Source of the DNA: Rothia nasisuis
GTDB taxonomy: Bacteria; Actinomycetota; Actinomycetes; Actinomycetales; Micrococcaceae
DNA: 64,000 nucleotides
Direction of reading: 5' to 3'
NCBI RefSeq assembly: GCF_928381405.1
Contig: NZ_CAKMSB010000004.1
Location: forward strand, 62,001 to 126,000
The notes under the pieces were generated by a model, which ran no database searches, was not told where the DNA came from, and worked only from the letters and a program-made list of their open reading frames with translations. Below are positions 15,772 through 24,689 of this stretch, in pieces. Numbering within the stretch: the stretch's first letter is position 1; every line of letters begins with the position of its first letter. Position numbers and translations under genes: made by a program.

Positions 15772-18700
15772 CTCTTCCCCGCTCAGGCGGGGGTATTTCC
15801 GATGAAATCATAATCCTCTGCCATTTCCATGGCTCTTCCCCGCTCAGGCGGGGGTATTTCCCTCTTCGTAATCGGGAGGGGTCAGGCCGGGCTCTCTTCC
15901 CCGCTCAGGCGGGGGTATTTCCCGGGATATCCGGGAATGGGAATGGCGCGAAGACTCTTCCCCGCTCAGGCGGGGGTATTTCCAATCTGCTCAGATGAAG
16001 CAAGGATAGGTTCTTCTCTTCCCCGCTCAGGCGGGGGTATTTCCAGGCAATCACAGCGGCGGAGTACGCCACCGCACTCTTCCCCGCTCAGGCGGGGGTA
16101 TTTCCGTTTTTTGCTCTTCTTTCTTGGCGTTCACCAGCTCTTCCCCGCTCAGGCGGGGGTATTTCCCGATATCCCCATCGGCATCGGTGAGAAGATGCCT
16201 CTTCCCCGCTCAGGCGGGGGTATTTCCTGGTAGCCCGCCAGAACGGCAAGTCCTACATCCTCTTCCCCGCTCAGGCGGGGGTATTTCCCATCATTTCAAA
16301 TGAAGCTACTGATATCCGTGCTCTTCCCCGCTCAGGCGGGGGTATTTCCCAGGTCACCGTGAAACATGGCTTACTGAATGTCTCTTCCCCGCTCAGGCGG
16401 GGGTATTTCCCTACAGGCGGCCCGCGCCGCGAACACCGTACCCTCTTCCCCGCTCAGGCGGGGGTATTTCCGGCCAGCGTGTATTTCCCTACTGGCGGGT
16501 CTACTCTTCCCCGCTCAGGCGGGGGTATTTCCGAACCGGTGGAGATACACGGTGTCGGCATTGACTCTTCCCCGCTCAGGCGGGGGTATTTCCTACAACC
16601 GCATCACCGGCGGGTACAACCTCTCCTCTTCCCCGCTCAGGCGGGGGTATTTCAGGGAACAACGAACAAAGGAAAAACCAAAATGTCTCTTCCCCGCTCA
16701 GGCGGGGGTATTTCCTGAGAGCTCCGCGCACCAGGTGGTTGGGTCGTCTCTTCCCCGCTCAGGCGGGGGTATTTCCCGCCACCAGCCAGGCGGCGGCCTA
16801 AAAACACACTCTTCCCCGCTCAGGCGGGGGTATTTCCATCACCCCAGACCTCACCGAGCGCAAAGACGCCTCTTCCCCGCTCAGGCGGGGGTATTTCCTG
16901 GTGGGTGAAGGTTGTGGCTTGGCGGGCTAGCTCTTCCCCGCTCAGGCGGGGGTATTTCCTTGCAGTAACATCGGGTGCATCGCGAACGCATCTCTTCCCC
17001 GCTCAGGCGGGGGTATTTCCATGCGCATGGCCGAGGCTGAGCAGAAGATGGACTCTTCCCCGCTCAGGCGGGGGTATTTCCGGCTTCAGTGAAGGCCTTA
17101 GCGGTAAGCATGCCTCTTCCCCGCTCAGGCGGGGGTATTTCCGTCAATCTCGCCACCGGTCTTCGCGCCGTAGGCTCTTCCCCGCTCAGGCGGGGGTATT
17201 TCCCACCAGCCGTTTTGGTTTTTCCATACGCGTGGCTCTTCCCCGCTCAGGCGGGGGTATTTCCGTATTCTTCATCCCAGTGGTTCCAGGGGTGGCCTCT
17301 TCCCCGCTCAGGCGGGGGTATTTCCGTTGTTGAAGTGCACTGGGCGCATCGAGAGATCTCTTCCCCGCTCAGGCGGGGGTATTTCTGAGGAATGGGCCAC
17401 CAGCGTAAAGCTTTCGCTCTCTTCCCCGCTCAGGCGGGGGTATTTCCGGCACGGACTATGACCCCGAACAGTTACTCATCTCTTCCCCGCTCAGGCGGGG
17501 GTATTTCCGGCACGGACTATGACCCCGAACAGTTACTCATCTCTTCCCCGCTCAGGCGGGGGTATTTCCGAGCACCCGCTGGTTGCTGGCCCTATCCATG
17601 ACTCTTCCCCGCTCAGGCGGGGGTATTTCCACGAATCAACCGCCTCCTGCGCCTCCGATTCCCTCTTCCCCGCTCAGGCGGGGGTATTTCCATCTGAGGC
17701 AGATATGACCGGCCTACTGCAGCCTCTTCCCCGCTCAGGCGGGGGTATTTCCTAGGCGACCCAACTCCCCATCCCATGAGAGGGCTCTTCCCCGCTCAGG
17801 CGGGGGTATTTCCTAGGTTTACTGCCCTTGTGAAGTAGCAGCTTCCTCTTCCCCGCTCAGGCGGGGGTATTTCCGGCATCAAGGCCGAATTCACACCCGG
17901 CCAGACCTCTTCCCCGCTCAGGCGGGGGTATTTCCAGTGTCTCATAACCCGCCGCCTGCGCCGCGCCCTCTTCCCCGCTCAGGCGGGGGTATTTCCGCTT
18001 TTTTCTCCGCCCTCGCCGACCAATTCAACTCTTCCCCGCTCAGGCGGGGGTATTTCCTGAGGTGAGAGTGATCGTTGCGGCTTCTTCCCCTCTTCCCCGC
18101 TCAGGCGGGGGTATTTCCCTCATCATCAGACCCCGGAGAAACCGAAGACGCTCTTCCCCGCTCAGGCGGGGGTATTTCCTGCCACATATGAGGATTTGCG
18201 GTCTGCCGATGCTCTTCCCCGCTCAGGCGGGGGTATTTCCTAGCAGTGTGAATAAAAACCAAGACCCACGTCCTCTTCCCCGCTCAGGCGGGGGTATTTC
18301 CCATGATGGCTAAGGGTGGCGCTTCTGAATCTACTCTTCCCCGCTCAGGCGGGGGTATTTCCACAAGTTCCGCACTGAGATCCTCTGCCAGTGGCTCTTC
18401 CCCGCTCAGGCGGGGGTATTTCCATCGATAGCGTTAGTGACATGGTTATGCCAGGCTCTTCCCCGCTCAGGCGGGGGTATTTCCCTGAAATTCGAGACCA
18501 TTCCGGCTCACTACATCTCTTCCCCGCTCAGGCGGGGGTATTTCCCAGTAAGCCCTGTTATGGAGAGACAGGTTACCCTCTTCCCCGCTCAGGCGGGGGT
18601 ATTTCCATCAACAGGTGATTTATCCCTATCCCACGACCCTCTTCCCCGCTCAGGCGGGGGTATTTCCAAAGTGACCTCACTCGCTATCTCGCCGTTCGTC

Positions 18701-19458
18701 TCTTCCCCGCTCAGGCGGGGGTATTTCCAGGCACTCGGCTATAACGGGGGTGTAGGTAGCCTCTTCCCCGCTCAGGCGGGGGTATTTCCTGATGCGCAAT
18801 CTTCGGCCAAGCCGTGGTCTCCTCTTCCCCGCTCAGGCGGGGGTATTTCCCTAGACCGCTCGTAGCCTGCTCCCTCGTCCTGCTCTTCCCCGCTCAGGCG
18901 GGGGTATTTCCTATGCGTAAGCTGATTGACCGCAAATCACTAGCTCTTCCCCGCTCAGGCGGGGGTATTTCGGCTACTAAAACTGTTCGATACCAGCAAA
19001 CTCTCTTCCCCGCTCAGGCGGGGGTATTTCCTTCCTTTGTAGTGATCGTTGAATCAAAAGGGTCTCTTCCCCGCTCAGGCGGGGGTATTTCCAGTTGAGC
19101 CGGTGTCAGCTGTTTCGGATGCGGCTCTTCCCCGCTCAGGCGGGGGTATTTCCTCGATACGGGATTCGCGCAAGGAATCTAGTGACTCTTCCCCGCTCAG
19201 GCGGGGGTATTTCCGGCCTAGTCCATAACCGGGGCTCTTCCCGGCCCTCTTCCCCGCTCAGGCGGGGGTATTTCCCTAGGGTTGAAGCGGGGTCATTCTC
19301 GCCGTCGCTCTTCCCCGCTCAGGCGGGGGTATTTCCCAAACCTACAGGCTGACCCGGCGTGAGTGGGTCTCTTCCCCGCTCAGGCGGGGGTATTTCCGTC
19401 ACCACTGGCAACTTCGCCAGTGTAGTAACCTCTTCCCCGCTCAGGCGGGGGTAGTTCT
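15772..19458 (+). CRISPR. Type I-E CRISPR array, 61 repeats and 60 spacers
   Basis: The repeat is 29 bp, starting CTCTTCCCCGC, then TCAG, then GCGGGGGTATTTCC; the 6-bp stem has a 4-base loop. I followed every unit. Repeats begin at 15772 and every 61 bp to 18944, then at 19003 (a 59-bp unit) and every 61 bp to 19430. Spacers are 32 nt except the one after 18944 (30 nt). Position 29 varies in three repeats (16626 A, 17358 T, 18944 G). Spacers 28 and 29 (17448-17479 and 17509-17540) are identical. The last repeat (19430) carries two changes (GTAGTTCT end). Repeat orientation, adjacency to cas2 and the decayed right end put the leader at the left. Confidence 0.98.
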
Positions 19459-19490
19459 GTTGGTAACCACCACCTATGAACTCGACTTAA

Positions 19491-19519
19491 CCATTCTCCG
19501 CAAAAGCGGAGGAACACCT
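19491..19519 (+). repeat. Decayed 62nd CRISPR repeat, in register with the array
   Basis: It begins exactly 61 bp after the last recognisable repeat (19430). It matches the consensus at 17 of 29 positions. The stem is kept as CTCCGC/GCGGAG: the C-to-T change at repeat position 7 is matched by G-to-A at position 20. A 32-nt old spacer (19459-19490) lies between. Nothing repeat-like is seen one period further on. Confidence 0.75.
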
Positions 19520-19582
19520 TAGCGATACCCTTATCTGTACCAGACGCAGTGGAAAAATGAGCTCAATGCTTTCAAGAAATAC

Positions 19583-19635
19583 CCATCTAAACCAGAAATG
19601 ACCACCTAGTTCGTGGTCATTTCTGATGTAGATGG
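19583..19635. terminator. Palindromic terminator repeat, copy A
   Basis: CCATCTA and AGATGG enclose a stem AGAAATGACCAC ... GTGGTCATTTCT around the centre CTAGTTC. It lies between the CRISPR array (plus) and the CoA-binding protein gene (minus). It shares the core AGAAAT...ACC(T)AGTTCGT...ATTTCTGAT with four other intergenic palindromes in this window. Confidence 0.65.
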
Positions 19636-19650
19636 TACCTGCGCCAGGGG

Positions 19651-20154
19651 CTAGGCCAGGACCTGCCGCTTGGACGAAATCACGCCGGTCACAAACCCAG
19701 CCAGGTGCAGGCCGCCGTGGAAGCGGGCGTGCTCAATCTTCACGCACCGGTCCATCACCACGTTCAGCCCGGCGTCCTCACCCAGCCGCGCAGCCTCCTC
19801 ATTCCAGGAGCCCAACTGCATCCACACGGTCTTCGCGCCCACCTCAATGGCCTCCTGCACCACACCGGGCAAATCCTCGTTGCGGCGGAAAATCTCCACC
19901 AGGTCAGGAGCCTCCGGCAAATCAGCCAGCGACGCATACACCTTCTGCCCCAGTACCTCCTTACCCTTAGCCGCCAAAATCGGGTTCACAAAATACAGGG
20001 TGTAGGGGCTCGACGACTGCAAATAGGTCGCCACAAAATAGGAAGAGCGCGAAATCTTGTCAGACATACCCACAATCGCAATGGACTTAGTCTCGTGCAG
20101 AATCTTCAGTCGCTCCGGTGCGCTGGGGCCTTCCCAGGTACGAATCTCAGTCAC
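19651..20154 (-). CDS. CoA-binding domain protein (YccU-like)
   Basis: The 167-residue protein has a CoA_binding Rossmann fold. ETKSIAIVGMSDKISRSSY is the nucleotide-binding turn near residue 22-40. It is followed by GKEVLGQKVYASLADLP, DLVEIFRRNEDLPGVVQEAI and AKTVWMQLGSWNEEAA. A CoA-binding domain gene placed just after an O-acetylhomoserine sulfhydrylase gene, here with a 3-base gap, suggests co-translation. The biochemical role of these stand-alone domains is not established. Confidence 0.82.
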   Translation of the reverse strand: MTEIRTWEGPSAPERLKILHETKSIAIVGMSDKISRSSYFVATYLQSSSPYTLYFVNPILAAKGKEVLGQKVYASLADLPEAPDLVEIFRRNEDLPGVVQEAIEVGAKTVWMQLGSWNEEAARLGEDAGLNVVMDRCVKIEHARFHGGLHLAGFVTGVISSKRQVLA

Positions 20155-20157
20155 GGC

Positions 20158-21687
20158 TTAGGCCTCCTTCTTGGGTGCAGGGATCTCGCAGGCAACAACA
20201 TCGGGAGAAGGCGCGGACGCCGGTGCGGACGTCCCAGCCCCCTCCCGCGCGGCGCGTTCGGCGGCGTGGGCGGTAGCATCCGCCTCCAGAGCTGCCTTCT
20301 GGGCAGCCGCCTCAGCCTCGGCAGCCTCGCGGCGGGCCACCAGCTCATCAGCGCTGGCAACGCCAACGACCTCACCGGCGTGGTTGCGGCCAGAGGCGAT
20401 AGTCAGGGCCTGGTCCAAATCCCAGATGATATCGACGGCATCTTCCAGACCCACCGAAATACGGATCAAATCTTCACCCACGCCACCGGCAGCCAGCTGC
20501 TCAGCGGTCAGCTGCTGATGAGTGGTTGAGGCAGGGTGCAGAATCAGGGTGCGGGCATCACCAATGTTAGCCAGGTGGGAGGCCAGCTGCAGGTTCTTGA
20601 TGAACTCGGCACCCACGTCTCGCCCGCCCGCCTTCTCAGTTCCGGCAACGCCGAAAGAGAATACCGACCCAACACCCAGCGGCAGCAGCTTCTGAGCCCG
20701 CTCATAGTGGGGGTGCTCGGGCAGGCCGGCGTAGTTAACGTAAGAGATACGGGCGTCCTCGTTCAGCCAGGCGACGACCTCCTTGGCGTTAGCCAGGTGG
20801 GCGTCCATACGCTGGGGCAGGGTCTCCACGCCCTGCAGCAGGTTGAAGGCTGCCTGGGCTGAGAGGGAGGGGCCAAAGTCGCGCAGCTGCTCCGATCGCA
20901 ACTTGGTGAGGAAGCCGTACTCGCCGAAGTTACCCCACCAGGAGATGTTGTTGTAGGAGGGAATCGGCTCGGTCATGGTGGGGAACTTGCCGTTGCCCCA
21001 GTTGAAGCGGCCCGACTCGACGACCACACCGCCCAGGGTGGTGCCGTGCCCGCCCAGGAACTTAGTGACCGAGTGAATCACGATGTCAGCGCCGTGTTCG
21101 ATGGGGCGAATCAGGTAGGGGGTAGAGAGGGTGGCGTCCACAACCAGGGGAATATCGTTCTCGTGGGCAACACGGGCCAGGCCCTCCAGATCAGCGACCT
21201 GACCCGAGGGGTTGGCGACGATTTCAGTGTAGAGGGCCTTGGTTTCAGGGCGAATCGCGGCGGCAAAGTCGGCCGGGTCGGTGCCGTCCACAAAGGTCGT
21301 GTCAATGCCGAAACGGCGCAGGGAAACATCCAGCTGGGTGATGGTGCCACCGTAGAGGTTGGATGAAGCAACAATATGATCCCCTGCCTGGCAGAGTGCC
21401 GCGAAGGTAATGAACTCAGCGGCCATACCCGAGGCGGTCGCCACCGCACCGATACCGCCTTCCAGCGAGGCAATACGCTCCTCTAGCGCCGCCACGGTGG
21501 GGTTACCCAGGCGGGAGTAAATGTTGCCGTACTTCTGCAGGGCAAAAAGGTTGGCGGCGTCGTCCGCGTCCTTAAAAACAAAGGAGGTGGACTGGTAGAT
21601 CGGAACCGCACGAGCACCGTGCTCGGCGTCGGGGGTGCCGCCCGCGTGCAGGGCGCGGGTGCGGAAGCCAAAAGTGTGTTCGGCCAT
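20158..21687 (-). CDS. metY: O-acetylhomoserine aminocarboxypropyltransferase (sulfhydrylase)
   Basis: MetY makes homocysteine from O-acetylhomoserine and sulfide. The 509-residue frame starts MAEHTFGFRTRALHAGG and shows the family blocks: PIYQSTSFVFKD, RLGNPTVAALEERIASLEGG, ANPSGQVADLE and HSVTKFLGGHGTTLGG with the PLP-lysine after SVT. It ends the catalytic part at RISVGLEDAVDIIWDLDQAL. Usual MetY proteins are about 430-445 residues. About 65 extra C-terminal residues here form an Ala/Glu-rich, probably helical segment and then a proline-rich tail. It is first in a two-gene operon with a CoA-binding protein. Confidence 0.92.
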   Translation of the reverse strand: MAEHTFGFRTRALHAGGTPDAEHGARAVPIYQSTSFVFKDADDAANLFALQKYGNIYSRLGNPTVAALEERIASLEGGIGAVATASGMAAEFITFAALCQAGDHIVASSNLYGGTITQLDVSLRRFGIDTTFVDGTDPADFAAAIRPETKALYTEIVANPSGQVADLEGLARVAHENDIPLVVDATLSTPYLIRPIEHGADIVIHSVTKFLGGHGTTLGGVVVESGRFNWGNGKFPTMTEPIPSYNNISWWGNFGEYGFLTKLRSEQLRDFGPSLSAQAAFNLLQGVETLPQRMDAHLANAKEVVAWLNEDARISYVNYAGLPEHPHYERAQKLLPLGVGSVFSFGVAGTEKAGGRDVGAEFIKNLQLASHLANIGDARTLILHPASTTHQQLTAEQLAAGGVGEDLIRISVGLEDAVDIIWDLDQALTIASGRNHAGEVVGVASADELVARREAAEAEAAAQKAALEADATAHAAERAAREGAGTSAPASAPSPDVVACEIPAPKKEA

Positions 21688-22042
21688 GAAAGCTCCTCAG
21701 GTAGGGTGAGACTTCTCTACCCTCCATAGTCGCCCATGCCCCCGCGGCGGCGGTAACTTATTTCACGGTGTGAACAGGTTACGCGGTTTTAACGGTAGGG
21801 ACGGTCGCCGCCTGCCCGGTTGCGCCCGACCCCCTGTACCGACCCTCTGTACCGCGCCCCGGTGCTGCACCCGACGCTGCGCCCGGTGCCCCCCCCAAAC
21901 ACGTCAGACCGTCAGGGGGTAAACGTGACCAAAACCCCCTGCTCCCACACAAGCAACTCATAGTCAAATCTGGGTAACTAAGGGAGAATAGAGGAAGTTT
22001 TGTCACCGGGCAGGCGCCCGCATCGTATGAGAAAGGGCACTC
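21688..22042. other. Divergent intergenic region between metY and dedA
   Basis: This 355-bp GC-rich gap holds the promoters of two divergent genes. I see no convincing ORF; the short minus-strand frame inside it is proline/glycine low-complexity. I found no riboswitch core upstream of metY. Confidence 0.4.
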
Positions 22043-22669
22043 GTGCTACAGAATATTATCGACTGGGTTATCTCTGTGATGGAGACTATTGGCTCGCCCG
22101 GCGTGGGCCTGGCGGTCTTTCTTGAAAATATCTTCCCGCCCATTCCTTCTGAGGTGATTCTACCTCTGGCCGGTTTCACCGCATCGCAGGGCTCTATCAA
22201 CGTAGTAGCGGCCTTTCTGTGGGCGACCGCCGGTTCACTGACCGGCGCCTACTTCCTCTACTACCTGGGTGCTGCTATCGGTGCTCACCGCCTGCGTAAG
22301 ATTGCGGCCTGGATGTGGCTGGTCAGGGTTGAGGACGTTGACGCCGCCCTGGCCTGGTTCGATAAGTACGGTAAGGTCTCTATTCTGATCGGCCGAGTGA
22401 TTCCCGGTATTCGTTCGCTGATTTCGATTCCTGCGGGTGTTGACCGCATGAACCCACTCTCCTTCGGCCTCTACACCCTGCTGGGTTCATCGGTCTGGAA
22501 CGCCCTGCTCATTTACTGCGGCTGGGTGCTGGGCGAGAACTGGCATGTGGTGGAAAACGTCATTAACCAGTACTCCAAGGTGGTCTACGCGATTGTTGCG
22601 CTGGCCTTAGTGGGCGTCCTTGTCTGGCTGGTGCGCCGAGCCCGCCAGGAGAAGCACGACGTAGCCTAA
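22043..22669 (+). CDS. DedA family membrane protein
   Basis: The 208-residue protein starts at GTG after GAGAAAGGG. It has the DedA signature: FLENIFPPIPSEVILPLAGF near residue 28-50, then a GAYFLYYLGAAIG helix, FDKYGKVSILIGRVIPGIRSLISIPAG with the conserved arginines, and two C-terminal membrane segments. DedA proteins are small-molecule/lipid scramblase-like exporters involved in undecaprenyl-phosphate recycling and envelope integrity. It appears monocistronic. Confidence 0.92.
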   Translation: MLQNIIDWVISVMETIGSPGVGLAVFLENIFPPIPSEVILPLAGFTASQGSINVVAAFLWATAGSLTGAYFLYYLGAAIGAHRLRKIAAWMWLVRVEDVDAALAWFDKYGKVSILIGRVIPGIRSLISIPAGVDRMNPLSFGLYTLLGSSVWNALLIYCGWVLGENWHVVENVINQYSKVVYAIVALALVGVLVWLVRRARQEKHDVA

Positions 22670-22688
22670 CAGGACACCCACGGCAGTA

Positions 22689-22749
22689 GGTACCATCTAA
22701 ATCAGAAATACCCACTAACTAGGTGGGTATTTCTGGTTTAAACGGTACC
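22689..22749. terminator. Palindromic terminator repeat, copy B
   Basis: GGTACCATCTAAATCAGAAA pairs with TTTCTGGTTTAAACGGTACC around CCCACTAACTAGGTGGG. It is a near-perfect 61-bp palindrome between the convergent dedA and RNase H-like genes. Same family as copies at 19583, 33226, 37962 and 39125. Confidence 0.75.
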
Positions 22750-22765
22750 TAGGGTAGGGGGCCCG

Positions 22766-23971
22766 CTACTTCCACAGGCGATTGCGGGCATGCACCACCG
22801 AGGGTCGAATCTGAATCCAGTCAGCGCAGGGCAGCCGCAGGGCTTTCTCACACCCAGAAAGAGCGGTGATAATGGCCTCGCACCGCTGGTTGAACTCAGA
22901 GACATGCCCCTTATCCACAATCTGCCCCGGAAAGTGGCGGTGCATCTTCGACACCGAATCTGACGACTCCTGCAACCCGTGCCCGGTATGGCCCGGAATA
23001 TGCTTGACCAACACGCGCCGCTCGCGAATCGCCTCGGTTAGCCGCTCCATCTCCCGGAGCACCTGCGGGTTCTGCACCCCCTCAGACGACCAGGTGTTAT
23101 ACACCCATCGGTTGTGCGCCAGGCGCAACACAAAGGTGAGAGCGCCCAGCGAGTCGGTATGAATAATCAGTTGCCGCCCGCCGTGGTAGAAGATGTTAAA
23201 GGCAGCCAGCATGGCCGAGAGTTCACCGGTCATAATGTTGGTGGCGTCGTAATGAGAATGGAAGAAGAAGCCGTCTTCGCTCACCCCGCCAATGCCCATA
23301 CGCCCGCCTTTCAGGTAGCGCCTATTGTTCGTCGCCCTGAAAGAACAGTCGGTGAACACGCTGTACTGCACCAGCTTCTCGACGGGCAGCTGGGCGGTAT
23401 TCCTCTCATACTCGTGGTGCGCCAGCCGTGACGCTTCGTCAAAGAAGTGGGGCATGAGCTCCCCGGCGGGTGAGCCGATGAGCTTCACGTGAATCTCGCC
23501 CAGCGAGTGTGACTCGTAGGGGTTCATCACCTTATCAATTGACCTGTACTCCATGAAATCACGAAAGGCCACAAACTTGCGGAAGAGTAGCTTCAGGTAG
23601 TGCTTATCGGCGGCGACGGTAATTAGGTTGGTTTTGTAGGCGTCGGGAATGACGTCCATGGCCGCGAGAATGGCGCGGCCGAGCATGTCAGTGTGCACGA
23701 CATCGCAGGAATCCATGAGGCTGTGGGTCAGCGACTCAGCAATGGGTTCGCTGTCGATGACCTCGCGGTCCCCGTTCTCACGCGAAATAAAGGCGAAAGA
23801 GGTCAGCCCCACGTGGCAGTTACCGGCGGCGTGCACCTGATCCATGACTACTACAATGACGGCCACGCCCTGGCCGGTAAAACCGGCCGGGTAGGAGCTA
23901 GTGTAGTCTGGCGGTTCCCACGTTAACTCTGTTCTCTTGATTTGTGCCGGAGTAATTTCCACATTATTCAT
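22766..23971 (-). CDS. Protein with an RNase H-like C-terminal domain and a probable degenerate N-terminal copy
   Basis: I do not recognise this 401-residue protein as a named family. The C-terminal half has the RNase H order of acidic residues: VFTDCSFRA (about 209), then MTGELSAMLAAFN (Glu), LIIHTDSLGAL (Asp) and HIPGHTGHGLQESSD (His/Asp). The N-terminal half has a similar layout: VVVMDQVHAAGN, a strand GLTSFAFIS, then LGRAILAAMDVIP and LITVAADKHYLKLL. There the Glu and the second Asp context are missing. This suggests an internal duplication with one inactive copy. It could process RNA-DNA hybrids; that is inference. Confidence 0.55.
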   Translation of the reverse strand: MNNVEITPAQIKRTELTWEPPDYTSSYPAGFTGQGVAVIVVVMDQVHAAGNCHVGLTSFAFISRENGDREVIDSEPIAESLTHSLMDSCDVVHTDMLGRAILAAMDVIPDAYKTNLITVAADKHYLKLLFRKFVAFRDFMEYRSIDKVMNPYESHSLGEIHVKLIGSPAGELMPHFFDEASRLAHHEYERNTAQLPVEKLVQYSVFTDCSFRATNNRRYLKGGRMGIGGVSEDGFFFHSHYDATNIMTGELSAMLAAFNIFYHGGRQLIIHTDSLGALTFVLRLAHNRWVYNTWSSEGVQNPQVLREMERLTEAIRERRVLVKHIPGHTGHGLQESSDSVSKMHRHFPGQIVDKGHVSEFNQRCEAIITALSGCEKALRLPCADWIQIRPSVVHARNRLWK

Positions 23972-24234
23972 CTCCTTAAGGGGTGTCGCAGTTGTTTTAC
24001 TTACTCTTTAAAGCTATACCAACTCCACGCCCTTTTGCCAACAGGTGAGGGGCATCGGGCACCTCCTCACTCTCTCGGTGAACGCCCACCGTCTTCACGG
24101 AGCGTCCACCCCTTACCTCATACCGCTTATCAGCCGGGTACTACCGCACGTCGCGAAAGTCTTGTTGGGGCTCCTGAGCATCTGTTCTACTGAAAGTGTC
24201 AGCCCTACTCACCTTCCTGCTGGAAAGGGAACCC

Positions 24235-24672
24235 ATGAAATTCACGCTCACTCTTGATCGAAAATTTCAAGAGACCCGTGTAGATGTCACAGCTCCGCAG
24301 CTCACCGCTGAAATAGAAGAATTACAGAACTATCTAGCGAGCAAATCCCTAGTTCCCCTTCTTGCCTACACGAAGGGTAATGCCGTGCCCTTGGATCTAA
24401 AGCAAACTCTCCGGTTCTATACCTCAGATAAAAATGTCTATGCCCATACGACTCACGGCATATTGCAGATCAAGCTTCGCATGAAAGAGCTTGAAACCAG
24501 GTTGCACACCAGTTTTATCCGAATCAATCAGGGCGAACTCATCAATATTCACTGGGTAGAGCGCTTCGACGTTTCGCTCTCTACCACTATCGGCGTAGTG
24601 CTAAAAGACGGTACCCGGTGTTTCGTTTCTAGGCGTTCGCTAGCCAGAGTCAAACAGGCCCTCGGCCTTTAA
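24235..24672 (+). CDS. LytTR-domain transcriptional regulator
   Basis: I use the ATG at 24235 because GGAAAGGG lies just upstream; an in-frame upstream codon at 24196 has no such site. The 145-residue protein lacks a receiver domain. Its C-terminal half is a LytTR DNA-binding domain: LRFYTSDKNVYAHTTHG, LKMKELE-like KLRMKELETRLHTSFIRINQG, the LINIHWVERF strand and a final KDGTRCFVSRRSLARVKQAL. It sits 17 bases before a DUF3021 gene. That pairing is common in Firmicutes, where the membrane protein probably modulates the regulator. The region is less GC-rich than its neighbours. Confidence 0.85.
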   Translation: MKFTLTLDRKFQETRVDVTAPQLTAEIEELQNYLASKSLVPLLAYTKGNAVPLDLKQTLRFYTSDKNVYAHTTHGILQIKLRMKELETRLHTSFIRINQGELINIHWVERFDVSLSTTIGVVLKDGTRCFVSRRSLARVKQALGL

Positions 24673-24689
24673 CCCACAGGAGAAGAATA

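Noticed and set aside
15829-19352. Long plus-strand reading frames with repeated SSPLRRGYF, LFPAQAGVFP and LPRSGGGIS peptides
   Set aside because: They are translations of the CRISPR repeats in three frames, not proteins.
21779-22006. 75-codon minus-strand frame between metY and dedA
   Set aside because: It is low-complexity Gly/Pro/Arg sequence typical of chance frames in GC-rich DNA.
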